Shown: positions 15,207-26,101, numbered from the stretch's first letter. The stretch: DNA of 64,000 nt from Thermoplasmatales archaeon (GCA_012520845.1 JAAYNL010000016.1:27716-91715); one strand, 5' to 3'. Numbers and translations: made by a program. The notes: generated by a model from the letters alone, not told the origin.

Positions 15207-15227
15207 TATTGGATATAATTTCCAATA
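15207..15227 (+). promoter_or_regulatory. Operator 1: TATTGGA-N7-TCCAATA
   Basis: Perfect 7-bp inverted repeat with a 7-base spacer, 11 bases before the start of the BtuF-like gene and 20-30 bases after an AT-rich TATA region (AAATATATACC, about 15177-15188). It would cover the transcription start, a repressing position. The same half-sites and spacing occur at 17713-17731, 26083-26101 and 28318-28336. Confidence 0.65.
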
Positions 15228-15238
15228 GGGGAATGAAA

Positions 15239-16351
15239 ATGGATAGCAAATTAATAGCTTTCGCCATCGTTGGCATCCTCGTAGGCGCTGGTATCGGAAT
15301 AGGTGCTGGCTACATGGTATGGAACGACGAGGGCACCAGCGACGTTCCGGATGTCCCGGAACCGGAAGCCATTACCGTCAAGGACGGTCGCGGGAAAAAC
15401 GTCACCATCGCCTCTTCCTCAAGAGTAGCCACCACCTCCGTCACGGTTACCGAGATTGTCTGCGGGTTGGGGGCGTATTCCAAACTCGCCGGTGTGACGG
15501 ACGACTCGAACAACTACAATCTCAGGGATTACGTCATAGGGTTGGGTGACGACGGCTACCCCGGAATCATCGCGCAGGCGTTGGAATACGAACACATAAC
15601 GAACATGGGCAACATGTACATGATTTCCGCGGAATCAGTGCTCACCGCAAATCCCGATTTGGTCATTATGGGCGGTTATTTCAACAGCGACGAGACCATT
15701 ACCTCCCTGGAGGGCATGGGCATACCCGTCGTGGTCTGCAAGGACGACAATAGCCTGGAGAACATATATTTCAACATCAAACTCATCGGAAAAGCTCTTG
15801 GAATGAATGCCGAAGCCGATAAACTCGTCCAAAATATGCAGTCTGTCGTGGGAAAGATCACCGGTTGGGTCACCAAGCAGGGGGCGCCCTCCAAAAAGAT
15901 TGCCGTGCTCATGGGCTTCGGCTCAGAATACGGGACCTACGGATGTGGCGTCCAGTACCTGTTGGGTACCCCCATGATTGAGATGTTCAACAACACCAAC
16001 GCATTCGGCACCACCTTACCGGGCATGTACGATGTTGTCAGCAAGGAAGCGATCGTCACGGCCAACCCCGACATCATAATAGACTCTATGCCGATGGGGA
16101 GGGACGTATTGGACACGGTGAAGACCGACGAGATCACCAAAGATCTTCCCGCCGTCGTGAACGACAGGATTTACGGCGTATTCGACCTCGCCAGCAAGGA
16201 ATACGTCCTCACCACCCAATCCATCCTCAACTCCCTCGCGATTCACGTCATGTTCGTCTTCGAGGACAAACTCGACTTCGCTATCGACAACTATATGGGC
16301 GACGAATACGAGGACAATCTGCGCAAGTTCTGGAACCAGATAAATGCGTGA
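15239..16351 (+). CDS. BtuF-like corrinoid/iron-complex substrate-binding protein
   Basis: Membrane-anchored binding protein of the BtuF/FecB (PBP2) type, 370 residues. Residues 5-26 (LIAFAIVGILVGAGIGIGAG) form the N-terminal anchor. The ligand domain has VTVTEIVCGLGAYSKLAGV, a second lobe with VLMGFGSEYGTYGCG, and repeated ANPDLVIMGG / ANPDIIIDSMP strands that mark the two lobes. It should capture corrinoid outside the cell for a BtuCD pump; iron-siderophore cannot be excluded from this gene alone. CbiZ downstream and the shared operator argue for corrinoid. Starts with the same MDSK anchor as the gene at 28349. Confidence 0.85.
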   Translation: MDSKLIAFAIVGILVGAGIGIGAGYMVWNDEGTSDVPDVPEPEAITVKDGRGKNVTIASSSRVATTSVTVTEIVCGLGAYSKLAGVTDDSNNYNLRDYVIGLGDDGYPGIIAQALEYEHITNMGNMYMISAESVLTANPDLVIMGGYFNSDETITSLEGMGIPVVVCKDDNSLENIYFNIKLIGKALGMNAEADKLVQNMQSVVGKITGWVTKQGAPSKKIAVLMGFGSEYGTYGCGVQYLLGTPMIEMFNNTNAFGTTLPGMYDVVSKEAIVTANPDIIIDSMPMGRDVLDTVKTDEITKDLPAVVNDRIYGVFDLASKEYVLTTQSILNSLAIHVMFVFEDKLDFAIDNYMGDEYEDNLRKFWNQINA

Positions 16352-16470
16352 TTGGCATCCGCCGACGGCTGTGGGAACGGCCAAAACGCTTTACCCTTCT
16401 TTTCATACCAGAGACTGACGGGGCGGTTCGTTTTCGATGCACGCCAATTGAGCAACTGAGGACGGATTAA

Positions 16471-17586
16471 ATGGAATGGGAAAAGATTATCAGATACGAG
16501 AAGCCCGGTAAAAGGAGAAAGATACACACGTTGCCCGGGGGCGAGGAAGTATTCGTGCATGGGAGGTCGCTGATAATCGTGCCCCCTGATTCCGGCCGTG
16601 CCGTATTGTCTTCCGCCGCATCCAACGGCGGGTATTTCGAAGGGCCGTCTGCCATCACAAACACTACGAGCCTGGGCGGGGACGCCGGCGCTGAACTCAT
16701 GATGGCCGGAAGGAATGCGCACGAACGGTATTGGGAACTGAGCATGGAAAACATCGGCGTCGACCCCCTAACCACCGTCGGGTTGGGCACGGCAGTGACC
16801 ATGGACAAGGCCTCCATCACCACGGAATCCTCTGGTGGCATCACCGTGTCCGCCGTGGTTACCGCCGGTGTCGAAGGGAACGGCGGAAGGGCGGGCGACC
16901 CGGCAACGTACAACGAACTGGACAACGCCATCGACGGCACCATAGTCATCATATTGATCATTGACGCCAATCTCCCTCCCCATGCCATGGCCAGAGCGAT
17001 AATCACGGCCACCGAGGCGAAGACGTGCGTCCTGCAACAACTCATGGCCAGGAGCCTCTATTCCCACGGCATAGCTTCCGGGACCGGCACGGACCAGGTT
17101 GCTGTGGTTTGCAACAGAAACAGCGATGTTACTCTGCATTCCGCTGGAAAACATTCCCTTCTGGGGGAGTTGATAGGGAAGTGCGTGATGAAGGGTGTCT
17201 ACGCGGCACTCGACAATTGGGCTTCCCTCACGCCGCTTTCCCAGAGGGACGTGCTGAAACGCATCGAAAGGTACGGCATCACGGAAGACGACGTCCTTGA
17301 GCATTGTGAGTGGGCAGACAGGGAAACAGCCGGGAACAACCTGAGACGCATCTCGTCCGACGGCAGGCTGGTCTCGGCCGTAGCTTCCGTTTTGCACATC
17401 GAGGACGAAATAGGGTGGGGTCTCCTAGACCCGGCGGAGGGAAGGTCCGTCGGAAACGGCATCATAGTCAAATCCTTCTCGGAAATACTCGGTGCGAATC
17501 TTGCCGGAGACATTGACCCAGACGGCGATTTGATCGGGAACATTACCGCAGCGCTTGGGATGTCTTTGTCAAAGCCATTGCCCTGA
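16471..17586 (+). CDS. cbiZ: Adenosylcobinamide amidohydrolase CbiZ
   Basis: CbiZ cuts the aminopropanol side chain from adenosylcobinamide to give adenosylcobyric acid, which lets archaea reuse imported, incomplete or foreign corrinoids. Protein of 371 residues. Family motifs are the VVTAGVEGNGGRAGDP segment (about 130-145), ARAIITATEAKTCVLQQL (about 172-190) and ASGTGTDQVAVVCNRN (about 200-215). The C-terminal third (LTPLSQRDVLKRIERYG onward) is longer than a minimal CbiZ. It lies between the BtuF-like gene and the chelatase operon. Confidence 0.88.
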   Translation: MEWEKIIRYEKPGKRRKIHTLPGGEEVFVHGRSLIIVPPDSGRAVLSSAASNGGYFEGPSAITNTTSLGGDAGAELMMAGRNAHERYWELSMENIGVDPLTTVGLGTAVTMDKASITTESSGGITVSAVVTAGVEGNGGRAGDPATYNELDNAIDGTIVIILIIDANLPPHAMARAIITATEAKTCVLQQLMARSLYSHGIASGTGTDQVAVVCNRNSDVTLHSAGKHSLLGELIGKCVMKGVYAALDNWASLTPLSQRDVLKRIERYGITEDDVLEHCEWADRETAGNNLRRISSDGRLVSAVASVLHIEDEIGWGLLDPAEGRSVGNGIIVKSFSEILGANLAGDIDPDGDLIGNITAALGMSLSKPLP

Positions 17587-17712
17587 TTTCGACAACGGGT
17601 TTCGGATTACGGCCAATTCTTCGACATTTCCTACAATCCGCCTGAAAGGAGATTTCCATCCAATCCCGCCTGGTATGCCATAATTCGGCGTATAACTGTA
17701 GCTTTCAAATGT

Positions 17713-17731
17713 ATTGGATTTATATTCCAAT
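17713..17731 (+). promoter_or_regulatory. Operator 2: ATTGGA-N7-TCCAAT
   Basis: Inverted repeat ATTGGA (17713-17718), spacer TTTATAT, TCCAAT (17726-17731), 23 bases before the start of the chelatase operon. Same half-sites and spacing as operator 1. The AT spacer may itself contribute to a TATA element. Confidence 0.65.
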
Positions 17732-17754
17732 GAGATATCGTCGTCAATAAGGAT

Positions 17755-18789
17755 ATGAAACAGAAAAACAAGGCCGTCTACCCCTTTTCAGCAATCGTGG
17801 GACAGGAAAACATGAAGGAGGCCCTGATTCTCAACACCGTGAACCCCTCCATCGGCGGGGTCCTCATACGCGGAGAGAAAGGGACCGCCAAATCCACCGC
17901 CGTGAGGTCCCTCGCAGAGCTGCTGCCGGACAGGTTCGTGATCGATGGGTGCCCCTGCGGCTGCGCCCACGGTTCCCTGGAACTGTGCCCAGAATGCGAG
18001 GAACGGGTTTCGACTGGGAAAGATGGGGGAACGTATGTCCCTATGAGGGTGGTGGAGCTCCCCCTCGGCTCGACTGAAGACCGCGTAGCCGGCACGTTGG
18101 ACATCGAGCATGCCATCAGCGAAGGGCGTAAAAAATTCGAACCGGGGATATTGGCTATGGCCAACGGCAACATCCTCTACGTCGACGAAGTGAACCTGTT
18201 GGAGGACCACATCGTCGACCTCCTGCTCGATGCTGCCGCGATGGGGACGAATTTCATAGAGAGGGAAGGGATATCTTACACCCATCCCTCGAGGTTTATC
18301 CTCATAGGGACGATGAACCCCGAGGAAGGCGACCTAAGACCCCAACTCCTGGACCGTTTCGGCCTCGCCGTCGACGTGGAGGCGGAACGGGACGAGGGAC
18401 GCAGGACCGAGATAATACTCAGGCGCATGGAATTTGAGAAAGACCCGGAGGGTTTTAGGGAAAAATACTCGGGGGAACAGGACCGCTTGAGAAAACTGAT
18501 AAACGATGCCCGCAACATCCTAAACGACGTCGTCGCGGGCGCCGATGCCGTAAAGGCGGCCGTCAGAATCTCCCTGCACTTGGGCGTCGACGGCCACAGG
18601 GCCGATTTGGCACTGATAAAAACCGCATCGGCTTACGCCGCCACGCAAGGACGCACTGCCGTGGTGCCCAAAGACGTCGCCCACGTGTCCAAACTCGTCA
18701 TGCCCCACCGCATGAGGAGAAACCCATTCCAGGATTCGAATCTTGACACGAAAGAATTAGAGGAGTGGCTCGAGATGGAGATAAGGTGA
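17755..18789 (+). CDS. ChlI/BchI-type AAA ATPase of a metal chelatase (first copy)
   Basis: Motor subunit of the Mg/Co-chelatase family, 344 residues. Walker [15 protein letters not shown] near residue 40, Walker [14 protein letters not shown] near residue 140, sensor 1 [12 protein letters not shown] near 180, and [14 protein letters not shown]. After Walker A there is a cysteine-rich insert (CPCGC ... CPEC, about residues 65-80) that could bind zinc or iron and is absent from the second copy at 19344. First gene of an operon running to cobN, directly behind operator 2. Confidence 0.9.
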   Translation: MKQKNKAVYPFSAIVGQENMKEALILNTVNPSIGGVLIRGEKGTAKSTAVRSLAELLPDRFVIDGCPCGCAHGSLELCPECEERVSTGKDGGTYVPMRVVELPLGSTEDRVAGTLDIEHAISEGRKKFEPGILAMANGNILYVDEVNLLEDHIVDLLLDAAAMGTNFIEREGISYTHPSRFILIGTMNPEEGDLRPQLLDRFGLAVDVEAERDEGRRTEIILRRMEFEKDPEGFREKYSGEQDRLRKLINDARNILNDVVAGADAVKAAVRISLHLGVDGHRADLALIKTASAYAATQGRTAVVPKDVAHVSKLVMPHRMRRNPFQDSNLDTKELEEWLEMEIR

Positions 18790-18794
18790 CCCAA

Positions 18795-19325
18795 ATGGAA
18801 AACAAGGATTTCAAGGACAGAAAATTGGCATTGGTGCTGGTCGACATCCAGAACAAGTTTGCATATCAGACCGAAGGGTTGTTAAACGGCATGTCCTCGA
18901 GGTTGGGGAAGGTCAACGAAGCAATTGACCTGTTCAGGGAAACTGGCAATCCCGTCATCTTCGTATTCTTCGACGGCGACGGGCATTGCACAATGAAAAG
19001 GGTCGAAAACCCCGATGAGCTGTTCGGCGGCCTCACCATGAAAGACGGCGACCTTAAGGTCAACAAGACCCAGATGAACTCGTTCAGGGACTCCGACCTA
19101 GCAAAGGTAATCAAAGAATGCGGGTGCGACGGCATCGTGATAGCAGGGTTGGTCGCGCAATACTGCGTCATAGCGACCTATTTCGGCGCCTTCGACCACG
19201 ACATCTGCCCATATATGCTTAAAGGCGGGATCGCGGCGACGGACGAAAACAACGTAACGCACGTGGAGGCCATCTGCAAAACCGTCACCGTCGACGAAAT
19301 CAAGGAGAATGTCCACTTTATCTGA
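18795..19325 (+). CDS. Isochorismatase-fold cysteine hydrolase
   Basis: Protein of 176 residues, start 5 bases after the ChlI stop. The isochorismatase/nicotinamidase fold is shown by LALVLVDIQNKFAY (catalytic Asp), a central KVNKTQMNSF (catalytic Lys), and GLVAQYCVIATYFGAFD (catalytic Cys). Members hydrolyse amide or enol-ether bonds. Its place inside a chelatase operon is unusual: it could cut an amide on a tetrapyrrole side chain or detoxify a by-product, but the substrate cannot be told from sequence. Confidence 0.85.
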   Translation: MENKDFKDRKLALVLVDIQNKFAYQTEGLLNGMSSRLGKVNEAIDLFRETGNPVIFVFFDGDGHCTMKRVENPDELFGGLTMKDGDLKVNKTQMNSFRDSDLAKVIKECGCDGIVIAGLVAQYCVIATYFGAFDHDICPYMLKGGIAATDENNVTHVEAICKTVTVDEIKENVHFI

Positions 19326-19343
19326 GCGAACACTCATAAACCA

Positions 19344-20300
19344 ATGTGGGTGCCAGATGCCGAAAACGGGGGCAATCGTTTGAAAAACCACGCGTTTCCC
19401 TTCTCGGCGCTCGTCGGCCAGGAGGAGATGAGGGAGGCCCTTATCCTCAATGCCGTCGACCCCCGGGTCGGCGGCGTCCTTATACGCGGGGGGAAAGGCA
19501 CGGCGAAAACCACCGCGGCAAGGGCCTTAGCGGACCTGTTGCCTGAGAAAGGTGACGGAAAGAGGATGGTCGAGCTTCCGCTGGGTTCCAGCGAGGATCG
19601 CGTCGCCGGCATGCTCGATGCCGAACACGCCATCAAAACCGGAGAGATCCGGTTCGAGCCTGGGATATTGGCCAAAGCCGACGGCAACGTCCTCTATGTG
19701 GATGAGATAAACCTACTAGAGGACCGCATCGTGGACCTCCTTCTCGAAGCCTCCGCCTCGGGGGTGAACAGGGTGGAGAGGGACGGGATATCCCATGCCC
19801 ACCCCTCGAGGTTTACCCTAATCGGGACTATGAATCCCGACGAAGGTGAGCTGCGCCCCCAATTCTTGGAACGTTTTGGCATGTGCGTCAACGTAGTGCA
19901 GGAAACCGACGAAGGAAAAAGGATGGAAATCGTTACCAGACGCATGGATTTCGAAAGGGACCCTGTGACGTTCCGTTCGGGATTCGATTCAGAGCAGGCG
20001 GCATTGAGGAAAAGGATTGCTGATGCGAGGAAATTGCTGTCTGGAACTTCTCCGAATCCAGGTGTCGTCCGTTCGGCAGCGAGGATAGTTTCCCACCTTG
20101 GCGTCGAGAGCTGCAGGGCCGACGTCGCCATCGTCAGGGCGGCCCACGCACGCGCCGCCTTCTGCGGAATGGGGATACCTGCCCGGGAGGACGTGTTGCG
20201 CGCCACTCGCCTGGTGATGCCGCACAGGATCGAGACGGAGCCCTTCGACGAGGACAGGGGCCCCATGGAGGGGTTTGAGGAATGGTTCGGGACGGTTTGA
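19344..20300 (+). CDS. ChlI/BchI-type AAA ATPase of a metal chelatase (second copy)
   Basis: Protein of 318 residues, similar to the first copy throughout but without its cysteine-rich insert. Walker [15 protein letters not shown], Walker [14 protein letters not shown], sensor 1 [12 protein letters not shown], and [18 protein letters not shown] at 19380 would start nearer the conserved [12 protein letters not shown] and is an alternative. It overlaps the ChlD-like gene by 19 bases. Two ChlI paralogues beside one ChlD suggest a mixed AAA ring or two alternative motors. Confidence 0.88.
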   Translation: MWVPDAENGGNRLKNHAFPFSALVGQEEMREALILNAVDPRVGGVLIRGGKGTAKTTAARALADLLPEKGDGKRMVELPLGSSEDRVAGMLDAEHAIKTGEIRFEPGILAKADGNVLYVDEINLLEDRIVDLLLEASASGVNRVERDGISHAHPSRFTLIGTMNPDEGELRPQFLERFGMCVNVVQETDEGKRMEIVTRRMDFERDPVTFRSGFDSEQAALRKRIADARKLLSGTSPNPGVVRSAARIVSHLGVESCRADVAIVRAAHARAAFCGMGIPAREDVLRATRLVMPHRIETEPFDEDRGPMEGFEEWFGTV

Positions 20301-22204
20301 GGAAATACACGTTCCCCTTCACAGGGATTAAGAACAACGAAACCCCCAAGAAGGCCGTTAGGTGCGCCCTTGCCTCCCCAAACGTGAAATCAATGCTCAT
20401 CTGCGGTCCCGGGGGTACCGGCAAAACGGTACTTGCCGAATCGACGGGGTCCCTTGCGCCGGAGCGTAAAACCCACGTCATACCGCTTGGCGCCACCGAA
20501 GAAATGGTTTTCGGAGGGATAGACCTGGAAAAGGCCCTCGGCCGGGGGGAAAGGGTACTTTCCAGCAGCATTTTGGGCCGGGCCGACGGCGGCATCGTCA
20601 TCGCCGAGAACCTGAACCTAATGCCGGAACATCTGGCTTACAAACTTCTAAACGCGACGGAAACCGGATCCATCACCGTGGAAAGGGAGGGTATTTCGGC
20701 CACATACCATAGCGATTTCCTTCTTGTGGCTACGATGCGCCCCGACGAGGGTGCCCTTTCGGAGCATTTACTCGACCGGTTCGACATGTGTGTCTTCACC
20801 TCTCCCCCCAAAGACTTGGATACCAGGGCGGAGGTTGTGCAGTCCTCACTCGAGTTCCATGACGACCCGGAGGGTTTCGTTTCCCGCCATAGGAAAGAGG
20901 AGGCGGCCGAATCCAAGGCTATAGCTGAGGCGAGGGGGCGTTCGCGGTACACGTCAATCCCAGAGGGGTATTGCGCCGCGATATCGGAGGTCTGCAGCGG
21001 ACTTAACGTGGCGGGGCACCGGGGCGACATCGCCGTGATGAACTGTGCCAGGGCGTTCGCCGCCCTCGACTCCAGAGACGTTGCCAACCTTGAAGATTTG
21101 AAGGATGCCGCGTCGGTGTGCCTCGAGCACAGGAGAAACGACGACGGGGCGCAGCCGGCAAAAGAGATGCCGGAGGAAGAAAACGAAGGGCCCGGGGAAG
21201 AGTCCGGGGAACCCGAGGGGAAATCACCTGGCGAATCCGGGGAAGAGTCCGGGGAACAGCAAGACGGTCCGTCCGAAAACCGTGACCGGGAATGCAACGC
21301 GTCCGGCGACCGCCAGGAAACCCCCGACGGGGATCCGCCCCCGCCGGCTCTGGACCCGGAAGAGGAGATTTTCGGCATCGGCGAGGCGTATGAGGTAATC
21401 GATTACCTATCCAGGGACGACAGGGGTCCCGCTGGAAATCTGGGTGGCAAGCGGGCCAAGGACCGTTCCGACGGCAGGTCCGGCAGGACGATAGGGTATC
21501 GGATACCCAAGGGCCGCATCAACGACATCGCGCTATGCGCCAGCATCGTCGCCGCGGCACCCCATCAGGCATCGAGAGAGAAGGGTGGGCTGGCCATCGT
21601 CATCGAAAAAGGGGACCTGAGGGAAAGGGTGCGCGAGAGGAGGCGGGGCACCACAATCCTGTTCGTGGTCGACGGAAGCGGGTCGATGGGCGCCCAGAAA
21701 AGGATGGTGGCCGTAAAGGGTGCTATACTCTCGATGCTCAAGGACGCGTACCAAAAGAGGGACGAAATCGGGATGGTTGTCTTCCGCATCGACCGCGCCG
21801 AGGAGATTCTGGAACCGACGAAAAGCATACTGAGGGCGTATAAAGCCCTGGAGGACGTCCCGACGGGCGGGCGGACGCCGCTAATCCACGGGTTGTTGAA
21901 GGGGCATGAAATCCTCGGCGGGAAGGCCTCCAAGGACACCATGCCCGCGATGGTCATCCTCACGGACGGGAGATGCAACGTCTCCTTCACCCCCGGGAAG
22001 CCGCCCTTGGAAGAGATGCTTTCCACGGCGAGGGCCCTTTCCGGGACCGGAATCAAATTCATCGTGATAGACACCGAAGCCGGGAGACTGAGGTTCGGTC
22101 TCGCGCTTGACCTTTGCAGGTCCCTCGGCGGGACGTATTTGAAACTTGACGATTTGAACGCGGAACATATAGAAAAATCAGTGAGAATAGCAATTAAAGA
22201 GTGA
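20282..22204 (+). CDS. ChlD-like AAA/VWA chelatase subunit
   Basis: Protein of 640 residues. An AAA domain (residues about 5-280) has Walker [14 protein letters not shown], but the Walker B region reads [13 protein letters not shown], with Ala in place of the first acidic residue, as expected of a non-hydrolysing ChlD. An acidic, Pro/Glu-rich linker follows (about 295-360). The von Willebrand A domain has the MIDAS motif [13 protein letters not shown] near residue 460 and GGRTPLIHG and ILTDGRCN later. ChlD bridges the AAA ring to the catalytic subunit. Stop overlaps the CobN start as GTGA. Confidence 0.9.
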   Translation: MVRDGLRKYTFPFTGIKNNETPKKAVRCALASPNVKSMLICGPGGTGKTVLAESTGSLAPERKTHVIPLGATEEMVFGGIDLEKALGRGERVLSSSILGRADGGIVIAENLNLMPEHLAYKLLNATETGSITVEREGISATYHSDFLLVATMRPDEGALSEHLLDRFDMCVFTSPPKDLDTRAEVVQSSLEFHDDPEGFVSRHRKEEAAESKAIAEARGRSRYTSIPEGYCAAISEVCSGLNVAGHRGDIAVMNCARAFAALDSRDVANLEDLKDAASVCLEHRRNDDGAQPAKEMPEEENEGPGEESGEPEGKSPGESGEESGEQQDGPSENRDRECNASGDRQETPDGDPPPPALDPEEEIFGIGEAYEVIDYLSRDDRGPAGNLGGKRAKDRSDGRSGRTIGYRIPKGRINDIALCASIVAAAPHQASREKGGLAIVIEKGDLRERVRERRRGTTILFVVDGSGSMGAQKRMVAVKGAILSMLKDAYQKRDEIGMVVFRIDRAEEILEPTKSILRAYKALEDVPTGGRTPLIHGLLKGHEILGGKASKDTMPAMVILTDGRCNVSFTPGKPPLEEMLSTARALSGTGIKFIVIDTEAGRLRFGLALDLCRSLGGTYLKLDDLNAEHIEKSVRIAIKE

Positions 22205-25200
22205 TTTGGATGAGGGTATTTGAGAACGATCCCGATGGGAAAGAGGGATCCGTCCGCATAGCGTATCTGAGCGTGATGAACAGGGACGGCGTCCTGGTGG
22301 GGAAGGCGATGGCCGAGGCCGACGTCCCAGTCCACGTAAAGGTGGCCTGCGCCGATTCTGAAACGATTGACAGTGACGAACGCTCCTTTGTTTCCTTCAT
22401 GGAGGCCGTAGCCGAGGCGGACGTGTTTTTCGTCAGACTGCACGGGGACCATTATTGGTACAGAAAATTCGACAGGATGATGGAGGTCGTTGAGAAGAAC
22501 GGCGTGGATATGCTTTATGACGGGACGCTACCCGAAACCGACGCCGAATACCGCGATTATTTCAGGCACGGCGATTCCGATTACCGCCTTGTGCGCTCGT
22601 TCCTGGGGCTTGGCGGGAAAACGAACCACGACTCTCTGATGAAATGGGTCTGCAGAGAGATTCTCGGCATGGACGTGCCGGTGCCTGAGCCCGTGCTCGG
22701 GAGGACCGAGGGTATATTCGTTCAGGGGTTCGAGGAGGACCCGGACCCGAAGGAATTCTTCAAGACGCTGGATCGGGAGAAACCCACGGTTGGCGTGATG
22801 TTCCACGCGACCACGCTTGCCAAGGAGACGACGGCCCCCGTCGAAGAGTTGATTGCGTCGGTGCGAAGGCATGGCGCAAACGTCATTCCGGTGTTTTTCG
22901 TATCCTCGCCGGATAAAATCACGGGCAGCATCGGCGTGGAAGCCACGATTAGGAAATACATGGTTGAGGGCGGCAGATTCCTGCCGGATTCCGTGATAAT
23001 GGCCGCTGGTTTTTCCCAGATCAACATGAACTCGCAGGGACGAGACGCTTCCGAGGAAGCGTACAATTTCTTCGAGGAATTCGACGTCCCGATCATCCAG
23101 GCCGGGAGCATCCACCGCTCGGTGGAAAAGTGGGAAAAGGATATCATCGGCATGACCCAGCCGGAAATCGGCGTCAACGTAATCTGGCCGGAGTACGACG
23201 GCCAAGTGATTTCCGTCCCGCACACCTTCAGCCACATAGGCGAGGACGGCAGGATTACCGCAATAGGCGTCCGGGACAGGACCGAGAGGATCGCCTCCTT
23301 GGCCGTTTCATGGGCGGAATTGAGGAGGAAGCCCGCCTCCGATAGGAAGGTGGCGGTTATCCTGAACATGTACCCGCCGACGAACGACAGGGTCGGCGGG
23401 GCCGCCGGCCTGGACACTTTCGAGAGCATTCGTAACTGCCTCATTGCCATGAAGGAAGCAGGTTACAAGGTTGACCGCATCCCCTCCTGCGGCAACGAGG
23501 TCGTGGATGAGGTCCTTGCCGGACTCACGAGCGACATGGAATGGGTGCCTGAAGACGAGATTGAGGGCAGGGCAATGGATTTCATGACAATCGACGAATA
23601 CCGCGTATGGTACGACGCCGTCCCCGAAAAGGCCAGGGAAGGGATGGTACGTAGCTGGGGCGACCCCCCGGGACCCATTTCCGTTCACGACGGGAAATTC
23701 ATCATACCCGGCGTCATGAATGGCAACGTTTTCATCGGCACGCAGCCGAACAGGGGACAGCACGATCAGGCGGAGACGCTTTACCACGACCCCAGAGTCG
23801 TCATGCCCCACCAATACCTCGCTTTCTACCGCTGGCTCAAATACGAATTTGAGGCGGACTGCGTGGTCCACATGGGGACCCACGGCACCCTCGAATGGCT
23901 TCCAGGGAAAGGGAACGGCCTTTCCTCCTCCTGCTACCCCGACGTGATCCTGGACACGATGCCCAATGTCTACCCGTACATCATAAACGACCCGGGCGAG
24001 GGCATGCAATGCAAGCGCCGCACGAATTCCGTCCTCATAGCGTACATGACGCCGGCGATGACCAGGGCCGGCGGGTACGAGGAACTAGGGGAATTGGATG
24101 CCAATTTACAGGAATACCTGAATTCCAAGCGCAGCCTCCAAGAGGAGAAAAGGAAAATGCTCGCCCTGGAGATAAGACGCGCCGTCGGGAATCTGGAGAT
24201 GTACAAGGAATTGGGCATCGACCCCGAATGCGGCGAGGAGGAATTCGAGAAAGGTATTGACAAGATTTACGACTACGTAGCCGACATCAAGGACGCGTTG
24301 ATAAAGGACGGTCTCCACATACTCGGGAAGGTCCCGGACGACGAAAGGCTGAAAGAGATGGTCTACAGCCTATGCCGCCTCAGGAACGGAAGCGTGCCAT
24401 CGCTAAGGGGAGCCGTTGCCACCGCCATGGGTTTGGACCTGGACGCTTTGCTCGACAGCCCCTCCGCATTCCACGAAGAGAAGGGTGTGACGTACGGCAC
24501 CCTCCTAGACAGGGTCGACGGAGGGTTCGAAGACCTCATAAGGGAGATGCACGCGGTCAGTTACGACCTGGAAAGATCTCTGGGGGCGGCGACTTCCATG
24601 TTCGGAAAAGTCCCCGGGGACATGGAAATGTCCATCGGCTACGTTTGCGACCACATCCACCCATCGATAATGAGGATAACCGACGAGATGAGGTATTTCC
24701 TGCAGGGGAACGCAGGGGGGTACGTTCCGCCGGGCCCCTCCGGTTCCCCAACGAGGGGGAACGCCCACCTCCTGCCCACAGGGAAGAACTGCTATTCCAT
24801 TGACCCGGACGCCATACCTTCGTCCGCCAGCTGGGAAATCGGGAAGAAGATGGCTGACGGCATGATAGAGCGTTACGTGGAGGATAACGGGGCGTACCCG
24901 GAAAGCGTGGGCATCGTCCTGTGGGCGACGGACACCATGAAAACAGGCGGCGACGACATTGCGTATATACTGTACCTGATGGGGATGAGACCCATTTGGG
25001 GTTCGGCCGGCGGCCGCGTCGTCGGGACCGAGGTCATCCCAATCGATGAATTAGGAAGACCCAGGATAGACGTGACCGTCAGGATTTCCGGCATGTTCAG
25101 GGATTCGTTCCCCGCCCTTTCCGATATGCTCGTGGAAGCCGCCGACACCGTCGCCGGCCTCGATGAATCCGAGGAGGACAATTTCTACAAAAAACACCTG

Positions 25201-26007
25201 AGGGAGGACGTCGCCGAGATGATCAAAGGGGGCATGTCCCCGGCTGAGGCCGTCGAAATGGCCGGCATCCGGGTGTTCGGAGACCCACCGGGACAGCACG
25301 GGAACGGGGTTTCCGTGCTGATAGAGTCGTCAAAATGGGATACCATCGACCAAATCGCGGAAACGTACGCAACCTGGGGCTCCTACGCCTACGGCGGAAA
25401 GTGGAAGGGCGAAAAGGTGCCCGTCGCATTCAAGCGCAGGATGGCCACTATGGAAGTCACCGTCAAAAACCACAACGACAGGGAATTCGATTTGTTGGAC
25501 ATTGACGACGACTACGACTCCCTTGGCGGGATGAATGCCGCAGTGAGGGTGTTCGGCGGGAAAACCCCGTATTCCTTCATGGGCGACTCTTCCGACCCGG
25601 ACCGTCTGAAGGCGAGGACCTTGGAAGAGGAGACCGCGTACGTCATGAGGAGCAGGGTCCTGAACCCCATATGGGTGGAGGGGCTGAAAGAGCACGGGTA
25701 CAGGGGCGCGATGGAACTAGCCAAGCTGGCCGAGTACATGCTGGGCTGGTCCGCAACCTCCGACAGCATCGAGGATTGGATGTTCCAGGCGGTTACCGAG
25801 AAGATGGTCTTCGACGAGGAAACGCGGCATTGGGTCAACGAAAACAACCCCGCCGCCATGAAGGAAATGATCGAGGACCTGTTGGAAGCCATCGACAGGG
25901 GATTGTGGGACGCCGACGAAGAAACGAAGAGGGAATTGGAGGAACTCTACCTGGAATACGAGGGATTGATGGAGGACGCCGGGGGGAAAAGGGTCGCGTC
26001 CGGGTAA
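22201..26007 (+). CDS. cobN: CobN/BchH-type chelatase, large subunit
   Basis: Protein of 1,268 residues, the usual length of CobN, the catalytic subunit that inserts cobalt into hydrogenobyrinate diamide with ChlI/ChlD-like helpers. The family signature HMGTHGTLEWLPGKGNGLS is near residue 555, followed by NDPGEGMQCKRRTNSVLIAYM. ATG at 22210 is an alternative start. In archaea that make corrin by the anaerobic (early-cobalt) route a CobN is not needed for synthesis, and CobN paralogues often sit with metal or corrinoid transporters. The true metal and ring may be cobalt in corrinoid, nickel, or another tetrapyrrole. Confidence 0.88.
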   Translation: MIWMRVFENDPDGKEGSVRIAYLSVMNRDGVLVGKAMAEADVPVHVKVACADSETIDSDERSFVSFMEAVAEADVFFVRLHGDHYWYRKFDRMMEVVEKNGVDMLYDGTLPETDAEYRDYFRHGDSDYRLVRSFLGLGGKTNHDSLMKWVCREILGMDVPVPEPVLGRTEGIFVQGFEEDPDPKEFFKTLDREKPTVGVMFHATTLAKETTAPVEELIASVRRHGANVIPVFFVSSPDKITGSIGVEATIRKYMVEGGRFLPDSVIMAAGFSQINMNSQGRDASEEAYNFFEEFDVPIIQAGSIHRSVEKWEKDIIGMTQPEIGVNVIWPEYDGQVISVPHTFSHIGEDGRITAIGVRDRTERIASLAVSWAELRRKPASDRKVAVILNMYPPTNDRVGGAAGLDTFESIRNCLIAMKEAGYKVDRIPSCGNEVVDEVLAGLTSDMEWVPEDEIEGRAMDFMTIDEYRVWYDAVPEKAREGMVRSWGDPPGPISVHDGKFIIPGVMNGNVFIGTQPNRGQHDQAETLYHDPRVVMPHQYLAFYRWLKYEFEADCVVHMGTHGTLEWLPGKGNGLSSSCYPDVILDTMPNVYPYIINDPGEGMQCKRRTNSVLIAYMTPAMTRAGGYEELGELDANLQEYLNSKRSLQEEKRKMLALEIRRAVGNLEMYKELGIDPECGEEEFEKGIDKIYDYVADIKDALIKDGLHILGKVPDDERLKEMVYSLCRLRNGSVPSLRGAVATAMGLDLDALLDSPSAFHEEKGVTYGTLLDRVDGGFEDLIREMHAVSYDLERSLGAATSMFGKVPGDMEMSIGYVCDHIHPSIMRITDEMRYFLQGNAGGYVPPGPSGSPTRGNAHLLPTGKNCYSIDPDAIPSSASWEIGKKMADGMIERYVEDNGAYPESVGIVLWATDTMKTGGDDIAYILYLMGMRPIWGSAGGRVVGTEVIPIDELGRPRIDVTVRISGMFRDSFPALSDMLVEAADTVAGLDESEEDNFYKKHLREDVAEMIKGGMSPAEAVEMAGIRVFGDPPGQHGNGVSVLIESSKWDTIDQIAETYATWGSYAYGGKWKGEKVPVAFKRRMATMEVTVKNHNDREFDLLDIDDDYDSLGGMNAAVRVFGGKTPYSFMGDSSDPDRLKARTLEEETAYVMRSRVLNPIWVEGLKEHGYRGAMELAKLAEYMLGWSATSDSIEDWMFQAVTEKMVFDEETRHWVNENNPAAMKEMIEDLLEAIDRGLWDADEETKRELEELYLEYEGLMEDAGGKRVASG

Positions 26008-26082
26008 CCGTCCGGTACCGCCCTCCGCTTCGGTCGACGTGCGTCGGTACTGGCTCACAATTCCATCTTTTTATATAGGGAT

Positions 26083-26101
26083 ATTGGCAATACCATCCAA
26101 T
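26083..26101 (+). promoter_or_regulatory. Operator 3: ATTGGC-N7-TCCAAT
   Basis: Same spacing as the other sites with one mismatch in the left half. It directly follows a TATA box TTTTTATATAG (about 26069-26079) and lies about 90 bases before the start of the permease gene. Confidence 0.55.
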
